From: Roseivirga seohaensis
GTDB taxonomy: Bacteria > Bacteroidota > Bacteroidia > Cytophagales > Cyclobacteriaceae
Assembly: GCF_001592945.1 (NCBI RefSeq)
Contig: NZ_LRPB01000005.1
Span: forward strand, 186,001 to 250,000
Reading direction: 5' to 3'
Length of the DNA stretch: 64,000 nt
Shown here: positions 41,372 through 49,416 of the stretch, piece by piece
Numbering within the stretch: position 1 is the first letter of the stretch
How the letters are laid out: each line of letters opens with the position of its first letter
Notes under the pieces: generated by a model
What the model saw: only the letters and a program-made list of their open reading frames with translations
Databases searched by the model: none
What the model was told of the DNA's origin: nothing
Made by a program: the position numbers and the translations under genes

Positions 41372-41596
41372 ACCGTTTTCTCTTGCTTTTTTTAGTACAG
41401 CGGTAATGCCATTTTTATTAATGGTTCTTAAAGCTGATGTAGATACTTTTAAAGTAACCCATTTGTCTTCTTCAGGAAGGTAGAATCTCTTTTTCTGAAG
41501 ATTCGGGTAGAATTTTCTCTTTGTTTTATTGTTAGCGTGAGAAACGTTGTTTCCTGTACGTGCTCTCTTTCCGGTGATGTCACAAACTCTTGCCAT
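41357..41596 (-). CDS. rpmB: 50S ribosomal protein L28
   Basis: The 79-residue protein reads [20 protein letters not shown], then [20 protein letters not shown], and ends with an L28 C-terminus ([17 protein letters not shown]). The CDITGK motif and SHANNKTKR are diagnostic. It is separated by 28 bases from the Xaa-Pro peptidase gene rather than from rpmG. A TAnnTTTG-like element lies 38-45 bases upstream. Confidence 0.96.
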   Translation of the reverse strand: MARVCDITGKRARTGNNVSHANNKTKRKFYPNLQKKRFYLPEEDKWVTLKVSTSALRTINKNGITAVLKKARENGNVLV

Positions 41597-41633
41597 GGGT
41601 AAATATAATTTAGTCGCTTTTGAAAACGGAATG

Positions 41634-41641
41634 CAAATATC
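41634..41641 (-). promoter_or_regulatory. Candidate -7 promoter element for rpmB
   Basis: The minus strand reads GATATTTG, one base off TAnnTTTG. It sits in the CGGAATGCAAATAT context (plus strand) shared with the rpmG upstream region. Confidence 0.4.
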
Positions 41642-41744
41642 GTAATTATTTGGAAAGACACCAACCTGAGTTAATATATTTTACTTAAAAGTTTAGTGAG
41701 GTAGGCTGTATAGGTAGTTAGAGAATTCTAGTCGAGGTGTTTAC

Positions 41745-42308
41745 TTACTGCTCTTTATTCTGTCGAACGCTAATGACTTGTATTTCAGCCAAAATTTTAT
41801 CGGCCTTCTTTTGTAGTTCCTCTCCTCCATCTATTCTAATAACTTTGCAATCGAGTAATTCAATCCAATTATTGTGAATTTTTAGAGAGCGTCCATTAAA
41901 ATTTGGGTTTTCATATTGTTTTGCCCATTCTAAAAAAGCTCGAGAGTCCTCTTGTGTTTTTTTGTCTGTTAATAGCTTCATGCCGTAGCGCTCAACCTCT
42001 CTTTTTTGTAGTCGCTCCATTCTTGTTTTGGGATTAATCTGAACAAAGACAACTAAGTTGAATAATGTTTGCCATTCTTTTCCCCAACTAACCACTGAAC
42101 CACTGATGATGACGTTTTTGTGTCTTTCGAAATCTGTTTTTAGCTTATCATTTCTTTTAGGTAAGGCTATTTTTTCCTGAAATGGAGGGTCTGTCTTTTT
42201 CCAGTAATAGTCGTCAACGTCTAGGTGGGTAAAACCAGCGATCTTCTCAATTTCTTTTCCTAGTGTAGTTGTACCTGAGCCTGAGGCACCAAATATCAGA
42301 ATCTTCAT
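41745..42308 (-). CDS. Small P-loop kinase-like ATPase
   Basis: The 187-residue protein begins MKILIFGASGSGTTTLGKEI with a Walker A GASGSGTTT (residues 7-15), then HLDVDDYYWKKTDPPF (acceptor-like loop), NVIISGSVVSWG (Walker B position) and a lid-like RLQKREVERYG. This is the layout of adenylate-kinase-like small molecule kinases in Bacteroidota and Firmicutes annotated as AAA-family ATPase. The substrate is unknown. It is 44 bases downstream of the N-acyltransferase gene. Confidence 0.8.
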   Translation of the reverse strand: MKILIFGASGSGTTTLGKEIEKIAGFTHLDVDDYYWKKTDPPFQEKIALPKRNDKLKTDFERHKNVIISGSVVSWGKEWQTLFNLVVFVQINPKTRMERLQKREVERYGMKLLTDKKTQEDSRAFLEWAKQYENPNFNGRSLKIHNNWIELLDCKVIRIDGGEELQKKADKILAEIQVISVRQNKEQ

Positions 42309-42352
42309 TTTATAATAATTATTCTTTTTAGTGCTGGAGAAAGAGTAAACCC

Positions 42353-43282
42353 TTAATAAGTAGTGTAACGATCCTTTTTCTCGCCATAAATGTCAGAAAC
42401 AGTGACAAGTATACCTGTTTCTTCCACGCTACCGAAATCAGGGTTTTCGGCTGTTCCGAACGATTTCATGGAAGGAGATAAAGACATGTAGTTTTTAATT
42501 AGTGGCGGAACTCGCTCGCCTCTGGCTTTGGTATAAGAGTTTAAAGCAATCATTCCGCTCTTAAAATCTTTTCCCTCAAATAGTTCTTCCAATTTACTAA
42601 TGTCCGTAGCTGGTAGAAGTCGGTTTTTAGGAGTTACCAATCCATCTTTGTCTGGAAAAAAACGCTCCATAAAATACAGCACAGCGTCTCGCGCTTCTAT
42701 ATTATAGTTCGGATACATGGTAACTTTTCCAAAAAAGTATTTCATGTTGGGGTGGCTCAGAATTATGGCACCAAGGCCATCCCAAAGGTTATCGAGGGCG
42801 AAAATTCCTTTTCTAGGATCTACGTTTGGCTGATGTTTTGGCTGAATCCATGATCGGCCAAGCTCTATGGCATAAGGCAGGTAGTCTTTTACGAATTGGT
42901 CGGAGAAAGAAAAGTAGTGTGCCGTTGAAATAGCAATGTGGTTTGGGTCTGAAAGATCTAAAGTGCTACAATCTATAAAGCGGTATCCTCCAATGATTTC
43001 TTCCTCTTCTGGTGAGTATACAATTAGTTGTTGGTAACAATTTTCACAGAGGTCATATTGATCAATATCTACCTCTTTACCAGTTCCCCCTCCAGCGCTA
43101 GCAAAGGATATTTCTCGCAAACGACCTATTTCACGCATTGTGTTGGGTGCGTTGTGGGCGTTAACAAAGTAAATCTCATTGCCCCCTTTTTGGGTGTTGC
43201 GTATAAAACGCTCTGCAGTGAGTTCTGACTTCAAAAGTTTTCTATCAACTGAGTCAATAACGTAGTCTAAATTCTTGTCCAA
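42353..43282 (-). CDS. Amino-acid N-acyltransferase (GNAT, OlsB/GlsB-like)
   Basis: The 309-residue GNAT-fold protein of the ornithine/glycine-lipid type has NTMREIGRLREISFASAGGGTG, LIVYSPEEEEIIGGYRFI, and LGRSWIQPKHQPNVD, followed by FALDNLWDGLGAIILSHP. OlsB/GlsB proteins transfer a 3-hydroxyacyl group from acyl-ACP to the amine of ornithine or glycine, making a lyso-aminolipid. The start is TTG at 43282 because an in-frame stop lies just upstream and the next ATG is 48 codons in. It follows the acyltransferase gene by 16 bases, which would do the second step. Confidence 0.85.
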   Translation of the reverse strand: MDKNLDYVIDSVDRKLLKSELTAERFIRNTQKGGNEIYFVNAHNAPNTMREIGRLREISFASAGGGTGKEVDIDQYDLCENCYQQLIVYSPEEEEIIGGYRFIDCSTLDLSDPNHIAISTAHYFSFSDQFVKDYLPYAIELGRSWIQPKHQPNVDPRKGIFALDNLWDGLGAIILSHPNMKYFFGKVTMYPNYNIEARDAVLYFMERFFPDKDGLVTPKNRLLPATDISKLEELFEGKDFKSGMIALNSYTKARGERVPPLIKNYMSLSPSMKSFGTAENPDFGSVEETGILVTVSDIYGEKKDRYTTY

Positions 43283-43298
43283 ATTGAGTGAGTTTCAG

Positions 43299-44111
43299 TT
43301 ATTGGAGTTTATACACTTTTTCTTTCATCCATTCTGCCCAGTCTTGATCTGACTTTGATCGATCAAAAGTTGTAGGGTCAATGGGTTTTCCAAAAACAAT
43401 ATTAAAAGTACTATTCTTTTGTTTCATCATCTCATCAACTAAATAAAACATTTCTAAATTGGCCTTAATACCTAAGCCTTTCCGGAAGTTAGAAAGATTA
43501 TAAAAAAAGTTAGACAGCTGAGTTCCACCAGTATATACTGGAACTACTTGGCTTTTAAATCGCTTTGCTCGGGTAATAAAAGTTTTTTTCCATTGTAGGT
43601 CTTTTACCACCCCTTTAGTTCTTCTACTTACTAATCCGGCAGGATAAATAAAAACTGCATGCCCCGACCCAAAAAGCTCATTCATTTGCTTAACGGAGTC
43701 TGCGGGGGTTGCCCCATGTTTATTTATACCCACAAATAGTTGATTGAGATTTTTTAAGTTAAGCAAAATATCATTCACCAAAAATTTAATATCTGGCCTT
43801 ATGGGTTGAATGGCTTTTACATGGGCAAGAGCTTCGATACCCCCGAAAGGATGGTTTCCGGCAAAAACAATTCCGCCTTCTTTGGGAATGTTCTCAATGC
43901 CGTGAATGTCTACTTTAATGTTAAAGCGGTTGAGCACTGCATTGGCAAAATCGACACCGTTCAAGTTTGAGAAGTCATGAATTACTTCATTCACTTCTTG
44001 TTGGTGAATAATGCGTTTGATGTAACGAATTATGAACCCCGGCATCCATTTTAAGAGGCTTGGGTTTTTTTCGCCAATCACCTTTTCTATGTCAATAAAC
44101 TTATCACTCAC
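43299..44111 (-). CDS. PlsC-like O-acyltransferase (OlsA/GlsA-like)
   Basis: The 270-residue protein has the acyltransferase motif GNHPFGGIEA (variant of NHxxxxD, with Glu for Asp), the glycerol-phosphate-binding region VGINKHGATPADSVKQM and the stretch VFIYPAGLVSRRTKGVVKDLQWKKTF. No full membrane span is obvious. In aminolipid synthesis OlsA/GlsA esterifies the hydroxyl of the lyso-lipid made by OlsB/GlsB, whose gene follows 16 bases later. A plain lysophosphatidate acyltransferase is the alternative; the pairing favours the aminolipid role. Confidence 0.85.
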   Translation of the reverse strand: MSDKFIDIEKVIGEKNPSLLKWMPGFIIRYIKRIIHQQEVNEVIHDFSNLNGVDFANAVLNRFNIKVDIHGIENIPKEGGIVFAGNHPFGGIEALAHVKAIQPIRPDIKFLVNDILLNLKNLNQLFVGINKHGATPADSVKQMNELFGSGHAVFIYPAGLVSRRTKGVVKDLQWKKTFITRAKRFKSQVVPVYTGGTQLSNFFYNLSNFRKGLGIKANLEMFYLVDEMMKQKNSTFNIVFGKPIDPTTFDRSKSDQDWAEWMKEKVYKLQ

Positions 44112-44365
44112 GTGTGTCTAGTTAAGAAGCTGCAAAGTAAAAAGATATCTGTTAAAATGGGATAAATATACTTCCATCCAGTTGTTCTGATTTTCAACAA
44201 GTTAGGTTTGAACATCAAAATTTGGCAGCCAAAGGACGCATTTGACTCCCTTTATATTATTGAAATTCTCTAGTGATTCAAAAATGACTCTTTGAATATT
44301 TTTGGTTCTAAAGTTAAACTGGCTAAAGCGAAAAGTAGTTTAAATTGAATGTTGTGAGTTGCTAT

Positions 44366-45724
44366 TTACAAGTCATCGTTTTCATCATCTAGAAGCAACG
44401 AGCCATCAGAAAGCTCAGGTAAAATATTTTTGGTTTCGGTTTCGCTTAAGGCTTCAACTCCTTTTAGTTTTCTCTGGATGGCGCGGGTTCTTTTGCCCAT
44501 TACGTCATCTAATTGATTAAGGCCAGTCTGAATATTTTTTTGTGCCTTTTCCATTATTCCACTAAAGTTTTCAAACTCTTTTTTAACAGCACCTAGAACT
44601 TGCCAAACCTCGCTGCTGCGCTTTTGAATGGCCAAGGTTTTGAAGCCCATTTGTAAACTGTTGAGAATAGCCGCTAGGGTAGTAGGGCCAGTGACAATGA
44701 TTTTGTAATTTCTTTGCAAATCTTCGAGCAAAGCCGCTTTGCGAACTACTTCAGCATAAATTCCTTCAAAAGGCAAAAACATAATGCCAAAATCGGTGGT
44801 GTTAGGCGGATCAATGTATTTATCACTGATGTCTTTAGCCATTTTCTTAATGGTGTTGTCAAGGTTCTTTTGGGCGATTAAAACCCTCGCTTGGTCTCCT
44901 TCGTCATAGGCTTCTTGAAGTTGTTCGTAAATGTCTTTCGGGAATTTCGCATCAATGGGAAGCCATACATTCTTACCAGAGTCATCTCTGCCGGGTAGTT
45001 TAATCGCAAACTCGACTAAATCGGCACTACTAGCTTTTGTTTTTACATTAGCTTCGTATTGATCTGGGGCTAGAATTTGCTCTAACAACATGGAAAGCTG
45101 TATTTCACCAATGCCGCCACGCATTTTTACGTTACTCAATACTTTTTTGAGACCGCCCACATCGGTGGCTAAACTTCTCATTTCACCAAGGCCTTCTTGA
45201 ACAGCCTGCAATTGTTTTCCTACAGTTTCAAAAGACTGGCTTAAACGCTCATTTAATGTTTTTTGGAGTTTTTCATCCACCGTTTTCCTCATTTCGTCAA
45301 GCTGTTTGGTGTTGTCTTCACGAATAGATTTGAGTTGGTTTTCCACCGAAAGCTTTACTTCTTTTACATTCTCTGTGGTTTGTTTATTGATTTGGTTTTG
45401 TTGAATAGAAAAATCACCAAATTTCTGGCGCAGCAATTCATTTAACTCTTTAATGTTTTCCGCAAATTTCTCTTCAAATGATTTCAGACTATTGGTCAGT
45501 TCTTCTCGATTAGTTTTTGATAGAAAATTTGATTCCGTTCTATTTCTTTGAAATTCATCTTTGATCGATTTTTCCGTTCGCTCTAGGGTCAAATCAAATT
45601 TCACCATTAAATCTTCTACCTGCTTGAGTTGTGGTTTAATATCGACTTTAGGCTTTTTAACGAGGTTGATTCCGATATTTACTATTGATAAACCTATCAG
45701 AATCATCAATAAGTTTTCAGTCAT
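44366..45724 (-). CDS. rmuC: DNA recombination protein RmuC
   Basis: The 452-residue protein has an N-terminal membrane helix (about 4-20), a long coiled coil (about 25-190, EFQRNRTESNFLSKTNREEL) and the RmuC nuclease-like domain: GGIGEIQLSMLLEQILAPDQYEAN, LPIDAKFPKDIYEQL and FLPFEGIYAEV. RmuC limits DNA inversions and is thought to be a structure-specific nuclease of the PD-(D/E)xK type. It is the last gene after two PH-domain genes on the minus strand. Confidence 0.93.
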   Translation of the reverse strand: MTENLLMILIGLSIVNIGINLVKKPKVDIKPQLKQVEDLMVKFDLTLERTEKSIKDEFQRNRTESNFLSKTNREELTNSLKSFEEKFAENIKELNELLRQKFGDFSIQQNQINKQTTENVKEVKLSVENQLKSIREDNTKQLDEMRKTVDEKLQKTLNERLSQSFETVGKQLQAVQEGLGEMRSLATDVGGLKKVLSNVKMRGGIGEIQLSMLLEQILAPDQYEANVKTKASSADLVEFAIKLPGRDDSGKNVWLPIDAKFPKDIYEQLQEAYDEGDQARVLIAQKNLDNTIKKMAKDISDKYIDPPNTTDFGIMFLPFEGIYAEVVRKAALLEDLQRNYKIIVTGPTTLAAILNSLQMGFKTLAIQKRSSEVWQVLGAVKKEFENFSGIMEKAQKNIQTGLNQLDDVMGKRTRAIQRKLKGVEALSETETKNILPELSDGSLLLDDENDDL

Positions 45725-45757
45725 TGTTTTTGAGTTTATACATTAATGAGAGCTTGT

Positions 45758-47266
45758 TTACATCCACTCTCTTTTATCTGTTTGGATGCGATAAAGAATA
45801 AAACTTTCCAATTGAAGTGCTTCGCTGAGGCTAATAAACGGAATACTTAATTCGCCTGCGGCAGTATAGAGTTTTATTGTAGCCAACTGTTTTCTACGCT
45901 GATACCAGCTTTGATTTACTCGTACGGCCTGTACCTTATGAATTTGAGTTAGCATATTTTCGGTACCTACTATTCCACTGTTACTTCTAATGAGTTCTTC
46001 ATTGATTTCATAACTCCTCTTTTTATAATATGCTCTTCCTAAGAAAAAAGAAAGCGGAAGAATGAGTAAGAAATAAAAGGCCGCTTCTTCAATCAGAAAC
46101 CAAGTACTCAAACCAAGTGCTGAAGGAATAAGCCCATAGAAAAAAATAATTCGAAGCTTAATAAGAGGGCTGATAAAGTGTTTGGCTTCAGCACCTAAAT
46201 ATTCAGAAGGGAAAACCATATTAATCACCTTAGATATTTGGTGTTTGTAACTTCCTGGTACATTGATTTTAGACTTTTGCGCATTTACTTCGGTACTCGA
46301 TGCTTGGGCAATTTGTAAGGTGTACATTTTAAAAATTTTCCGGATTGGATTGGTAGACCAAGACACCATCTGCACCTTGTTTTTATTTATAGTTACCTCT
46401 TCTCGATTGAATAAGCCTCTAACCAATTTTAACCCATTATTACTGAGCCATAGTTTGAGATCGTAATATTTTAAAATTGAATTGACTAGCGAAAACAAGA
46501 AGGAAATAACCGTAACGAGCACCACAGAAGCTACAAAAGCAAAAAGGGTGTTATTCACAACATAACTTTCATATTGGCCCAATTGGTCGGCAATAAAATC
46601 GCTTATGTTATCGGTAATCTCATTTATGGTAGTAAAAACAAAGGCGAAAATAATGCCCATAGAGCGCAGGTGGTTTTGACTTACTCCCACTTTAATTAAA
46701 TCCTTAGGCTTTAAATGGAGCAGCAAATCAGAAGGGCTTTTATCGGCAATAATGCTTTTTTCTTCTTCCGTTCCTGATTCTTCAATCAGTTGTTTTTTCT
46801 CGGCCATAATATAATCCCTTAGAGCAATGGCTTCATCTTTTCTAAGCGCATCAATACTTATTTCCGATTTATTCGCGCCAGCCGAATCAATTTCTACACT
46901 TACTACATTGAATAATTGATGAAGTAGGTTTTGACTAAAGTTTATAGTTTGAATACGCTCAAATGGAATATTTGTACGCGTCTTTTTCAATACTCCTTTG
47001 TCCAACACTATGGCGTTGTCTTTAATATAATAGTAAAAGCGGAAGTATGTAAGAATAGACCCCAAGAGGTTATAAACAGCAAAACCAATCACTACATATA
47101 GAATAATGTCATCGAAGGTAGAGCCTGCTCTGCGACCAATTACTAGTGAAACTAGAATAGGCCACATGGCCTTGATTGTCATTCTGAAAAATTTGATCAG
47201 AATAATGCCAATGGCTACAGAAGGTTGGCGCTGCGGAATAGAAAAATCATGATTGTTCTGCTCCAT
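45758..47266 (-). CDS. Multi-copy bacterial PH-domain membrane protein (YdbT-like)
   Basis: The 502-residue protein has about six membrane segments arranged in pairs, each followed by a bacterial PH (bPH2, PF03703) domain: residues about 75-160 (DKGVLKKTRTNIPFERIQTI), 255-345 (LVRGLFNREEVTINKNKVQM) and 405-490 (SGIVGTENMLTQIHKVQAVR). This is the layout of Bacillus YdbT. The function is uncertain; in Bacillus it is linked to resistance against a bacteriocin. It overlaps the smaller YdbS-like gene by 20 bases. Confidence 0.88.
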   Translation of the reverse strand: MEQNNHDFSIPQRQPSVAIGIILIKFFRMTIKAMWPILVSLVIGRRAGSTFDDIILYVVIGFAVYNLLGSILTYFRFYYYIKDNAIVLDKGVLKKTRTNIPFERIQTINFSQNLLHQLFNVVSVEIDSAGANKSEISIDALRKDEAIALRDYIMAEKKQLIEESGTEEEKSIIADKSPSDLLLHLKPKDLIKVGVSQNHLRSMGIIFAFVFTTINEITDNISDFIADQLGQYESYVVNNTLFAFVASVVLVTVISFLFSLVNSILKYYDLKLWLSNNGLKLVRGLFNREEVTINKNKVQMVSWSTNPIRKIFKMYTLQIAQASSTEVNAQKSKINVPGSYKHQISKVINMVFPSEYLGAEAKHFISPLIKLRIIFFYGLIPSALGLSTWFLIEEAAFYFLLILPLSFFLGRAYYKKRSYEINEELIRSNSGIVGTENMLTQIHKVQAVRVNQSWYQRRKQLATIKLYTAAGELSIPFISLSEALQLESFILYRIQTDKREWM

Positions 47267-47783
47267 CCTCTTCGGTTTTCTTGAGTACGAAATCTTTCAT
47301 CGAGAGGGCTTCATCATCTGGTAAGCCTGGAATAACCAAATCACTACTTTGTCCGCCTGCCGTAAAAAGTTTTAAGCTGTTTATTTTATACAACCTTTCT
47401 ATTGGGCCTTGCTTCAGTTCTGCATGTTGTATTCTGTTAAAGGGCACAGTGGTGCGTACCGACCAAATTAAGCCTTTGGTGTAAATGATATCGCGTTGGC
47501 GGAGGGCATATTTTTTCTTTTTAAAACCCAGAATAGTGAGTGTGATATTGGCGGCCAAAAAAAGAAGTATAGCCCCCATTGATATAAGATAGCCATTCGT
47601 TTTCTCTTCAAAATCAGAAAACTCAATAATGGCAATAGCTCCTGCCACTAGTGCTACAAAAAACAGGGCTGATGAAATCAGGCTTACTTTAAGGTAGTTG
47701 GGGTCTATTGGTTTGAAATTGACTTCCTCTAAACTCGGAAGTTCACTGGGATTAATAGAGAGATTCTCGAAATGGTTTGTCAT
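47247..47783 (-). CDS. Bacterial PH-domain membrane protein (YdbS-like)
   Basis: The 178-residue protein has two membrane helices (about 33-55 and 66-90), then one bPH2 domain (about 95-170, IIYTKGLIWSVRTTVPFNRIQHAELKQGPIERLYKI). It pairs with the larger YdbT-like protein, and the genes overlap by 20 bases. The start codon overlaps the DUF5522 stop by 4 bases (ATGA), so all three genes share a transcript. Confidence 0.88.
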   Translation of the reverse strand: MTNHFENLSINPSELPSLEEVNFKPIDPNYLKVSLISSALFFVALVAGAIAIIEFSDFEEKTNGYLISMGAILLFLAANITLTILGFKKKKYALRQRDIIYTKGLIWSVRTTVPFNRIQHAELKQGPIERLYKINSLKLFTAGGQSSDLVIPGLPDDEALSMKDFVLKKTEEDGAEQS

Positions 47784-47941
47784 TTTTTATAGCCGTAAGG
47801 GCAGTGTCTACAACCATTTTTACAGCAATAGCCTCTTTTTAAGTGGTATTTAGCTGTAAAAACCATTCTGCCCAGTTCGTCAAGGTAATAATCTTCTTTT
47901 TCTGTGACAAATGTTGATTTTGATTTAGAATCCTTCGACAT
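47780..47941 (-). CDS. DUF5522 small cysteine-rich protein
   Basis: The 53-residue protein was found by reading the minus strand from ATG 47941. It begins MSKDSKSKSTFVTEKEDYYL and ends with the diagnostic DUF5522 motif RGYCCKNGCRHCPYGYKK, a cluster of Cys and His that probably binds metal. Its stop overlaps the start of the PH-domain gene by 4 bases, which supports a real, translated gene. Function is unknown. Confidence 0.88.
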   Translation of the reverse strand: MSKDSKSKSTFVTEKEDYYLDELGRMVFTAKYHLKRGYCCKNGCRHCPYGYKK

Positions 47942-47945
47942 CTTT

Positions 47946-47974
47946 TTTGGGCTAAATTAGTTTGTTTACCTTTG
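47946..47974 (+). promoter_or_regulatory. Bacteroidota-type promoter for rocD
   Basis: TTTG at 47946-47949 (-33) and TACCTTTG at 47967-47974 (-7, TAnnTTTG) are separated by 17 bases, a good fit to the Bacteroidota consensus. It lies 44 bases before ATG 48018 and is divergent from the DUF5522 gene. Confidence 0.6.
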
Positions 47975-48017
47975 GCCTACCCCTGATTTTGGGTAGCAAA
48001 TATAAAATTTAATACAG

Positions 48018-49253
48018 ATGGAAACAGTTCAAAATAGCAAACAAGCAATTAATCTAGAAAACAAGTATGGCGCGCATAATTACCATCCGCTACCGGTTGT
48101 TTTGGCCAAAGGTGAAGGTGTTTATGTTTGGGATGTAGAAGGGAAAAAATATTTCGATTTTCTATCTGCTTATAGTGCTGTAAATCAAGGGCATTGTCAT
48201 CCAAGAATTGTTCAAGCTTTGAAAGACCAGGCCGAAACACTGACCTTAACTTCTCGCGCTTTTTATAACGATGTACTAGGAATGTATGAAAAGTACATGA
48301 CCGAGTATTTCGGTTTCGATAAGATTTTACCTATGAATACGGGAGCCGAGGCTGTTGAAACTGCTATTAAAATTTGTAGAAAGTGGGCTTACGAGCGAAA
48401 AGGAATTCCTGAAAATGAAGCTAAAATTATTGTTTGTGAAGATAACTTCCATGGAAGAACAACAACGATCATTTCCTTTTCGAACGATCCAGTAGCCAAG
48501 AAGAACTTTGGCCCTTACACCAAAGGGTTTATCAAAATACCATACAACGACATTGATGCTTTGAAGGCAGCCTTAGCCGAAGAAAATGTAGCAGGTTTCT
48601 TAGTCGAACCTATTCAAGGTGAAGCTGGAGTATATGTTCCAGATAGCGGTTATTTAACAGAAGCCGACCGTTTGTGTAAAGAGAATAATGTACTGTTTAT
48701 AGCCGATGAAGTACAGACGGGTATTGCCAGAACGGGTAAGCTTTTAGCATGTGACCATGGAAACGTAAAGCCAGATGTATTGATTTTAGGTAAAGCTGTT
48801 TCTGGTGGTGTGTATCCGGTGTCTGCTGTATTGGCCAACGATCCTATTATGGAAGTAATTCAGCCAGGGCAGCATGGAAGTACTTTTGGAGGAAACCCAC
48901 TGGCAGCTAAAGTGGCTATAGCTGCTTTAGAAGTAATTAAAGATGAAAAGCTTGCTGAAAATGCGCAAAGATTGGGCGAAATTTTCAGAGAAAGAATGAG
49001 CGCATTTATTGAAACTACCGACCTAATTACCTTAGTAAGAGGTAAAGGACTTTTAAATGCTATTGTGATTAACGATACCGAAGACAGTTCAACTGCTTGG
49101 GATATTTGTATGGCGTTAAAAGAAAACGGATTATTGGCCAAACCAACCCATGGCAATATTATTCGTTTTGCACCTCCGTTGGTAATGACAGAAGAGCAAC
49201 TACATGAATGCTGCGATATTATTGAGAAGACAATCAGAGAATTTGCTGCTTAA
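48018..49253 (+). CDS. rocD: Ornithine-oxo-acid transaminase
   Basis: The 411-residue class III PLP aminotransferase has [16 protein letters not shown] (typical ornithine aminotransferase N-terminus), [31 protein letters not shown], and the PLP lysine Lys259 in [16 protein letters not shown]. It converts ornithine plus 2-oxoglutarate to glutamate semialdehyde and glutamate in arginine/ornithine breakdown. It is a single-gene unit with its own promoter (47946-47974) and a terminator (49273-49326). Confidence 0.95.
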   Translation: METVQNSKQAINLENKYGAHNYHPLPVVLAKGEGVYVWDVEGKKYFDFLSAYSAVNQGHCHPRIVQALKDQAETLTLTSRAFYNDVLGMYEKYMTEYFGFDKILPMNTGAEAVETAIKICRKWAYERKGIPENEAKIIVCEDNFHGRTTTIISFSNDPVAKKNFGPYTKGFIKIPYNDIDALKAALAEENVAGFLVEPIQGEAGVYVPDSGYLTEADRLCKENNVLFIADEVQTGIARTGKLLACDHGNVKPDVLILGKAVSGGVYPVSAVLANDPIMEVIQPGQHGSTFGGNPLAAKVAIAALEVIKDEKLAENAQRLGEIFRERMSAFIETTDLITLVRGKGLLNAIVINDTEDSSTAWDICMALKENGLLAKPTHGNIIRFAPPLVMTEEQLHECCDIIEKTIREFAA

Positions 49254-49272
49254 GCAATCTTAGACTCATTTT

Positions 49273-49326
49273 AAAAACCGACTTTTGAACTCTCCATAAA
49301 CGGAGTGCCTTAAGTCGGTTTTTTTT
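49273..49326 (+). terminator. Intrinsic terminator after rocD
   Basis: AAACCGACTT pairs with AAGTCGGTTT (right arm near 49312-49321), followed by a T-run to 49326. An inner CTCC/GGAG stem closes the loop. It lies about 20 bases after the rocD stop. Confidence 0.88.
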
Positions 49327-49416
49327 ATGTTTATTGAGATAGTATTCTGATTCATAGAAATGTGAGTGTTGATATTTTTCACTCCTGTTTTTGGTAATAG
49401 CATATAACTTACGTGA

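Noticed and set aside
44112-44365. Possible gene or regulatory element in the 254-base gap before rmuC's end
   Set aside because: No ORF with ribosome-binding context, no strong inverted repeat and no promoter-like pair was seen.
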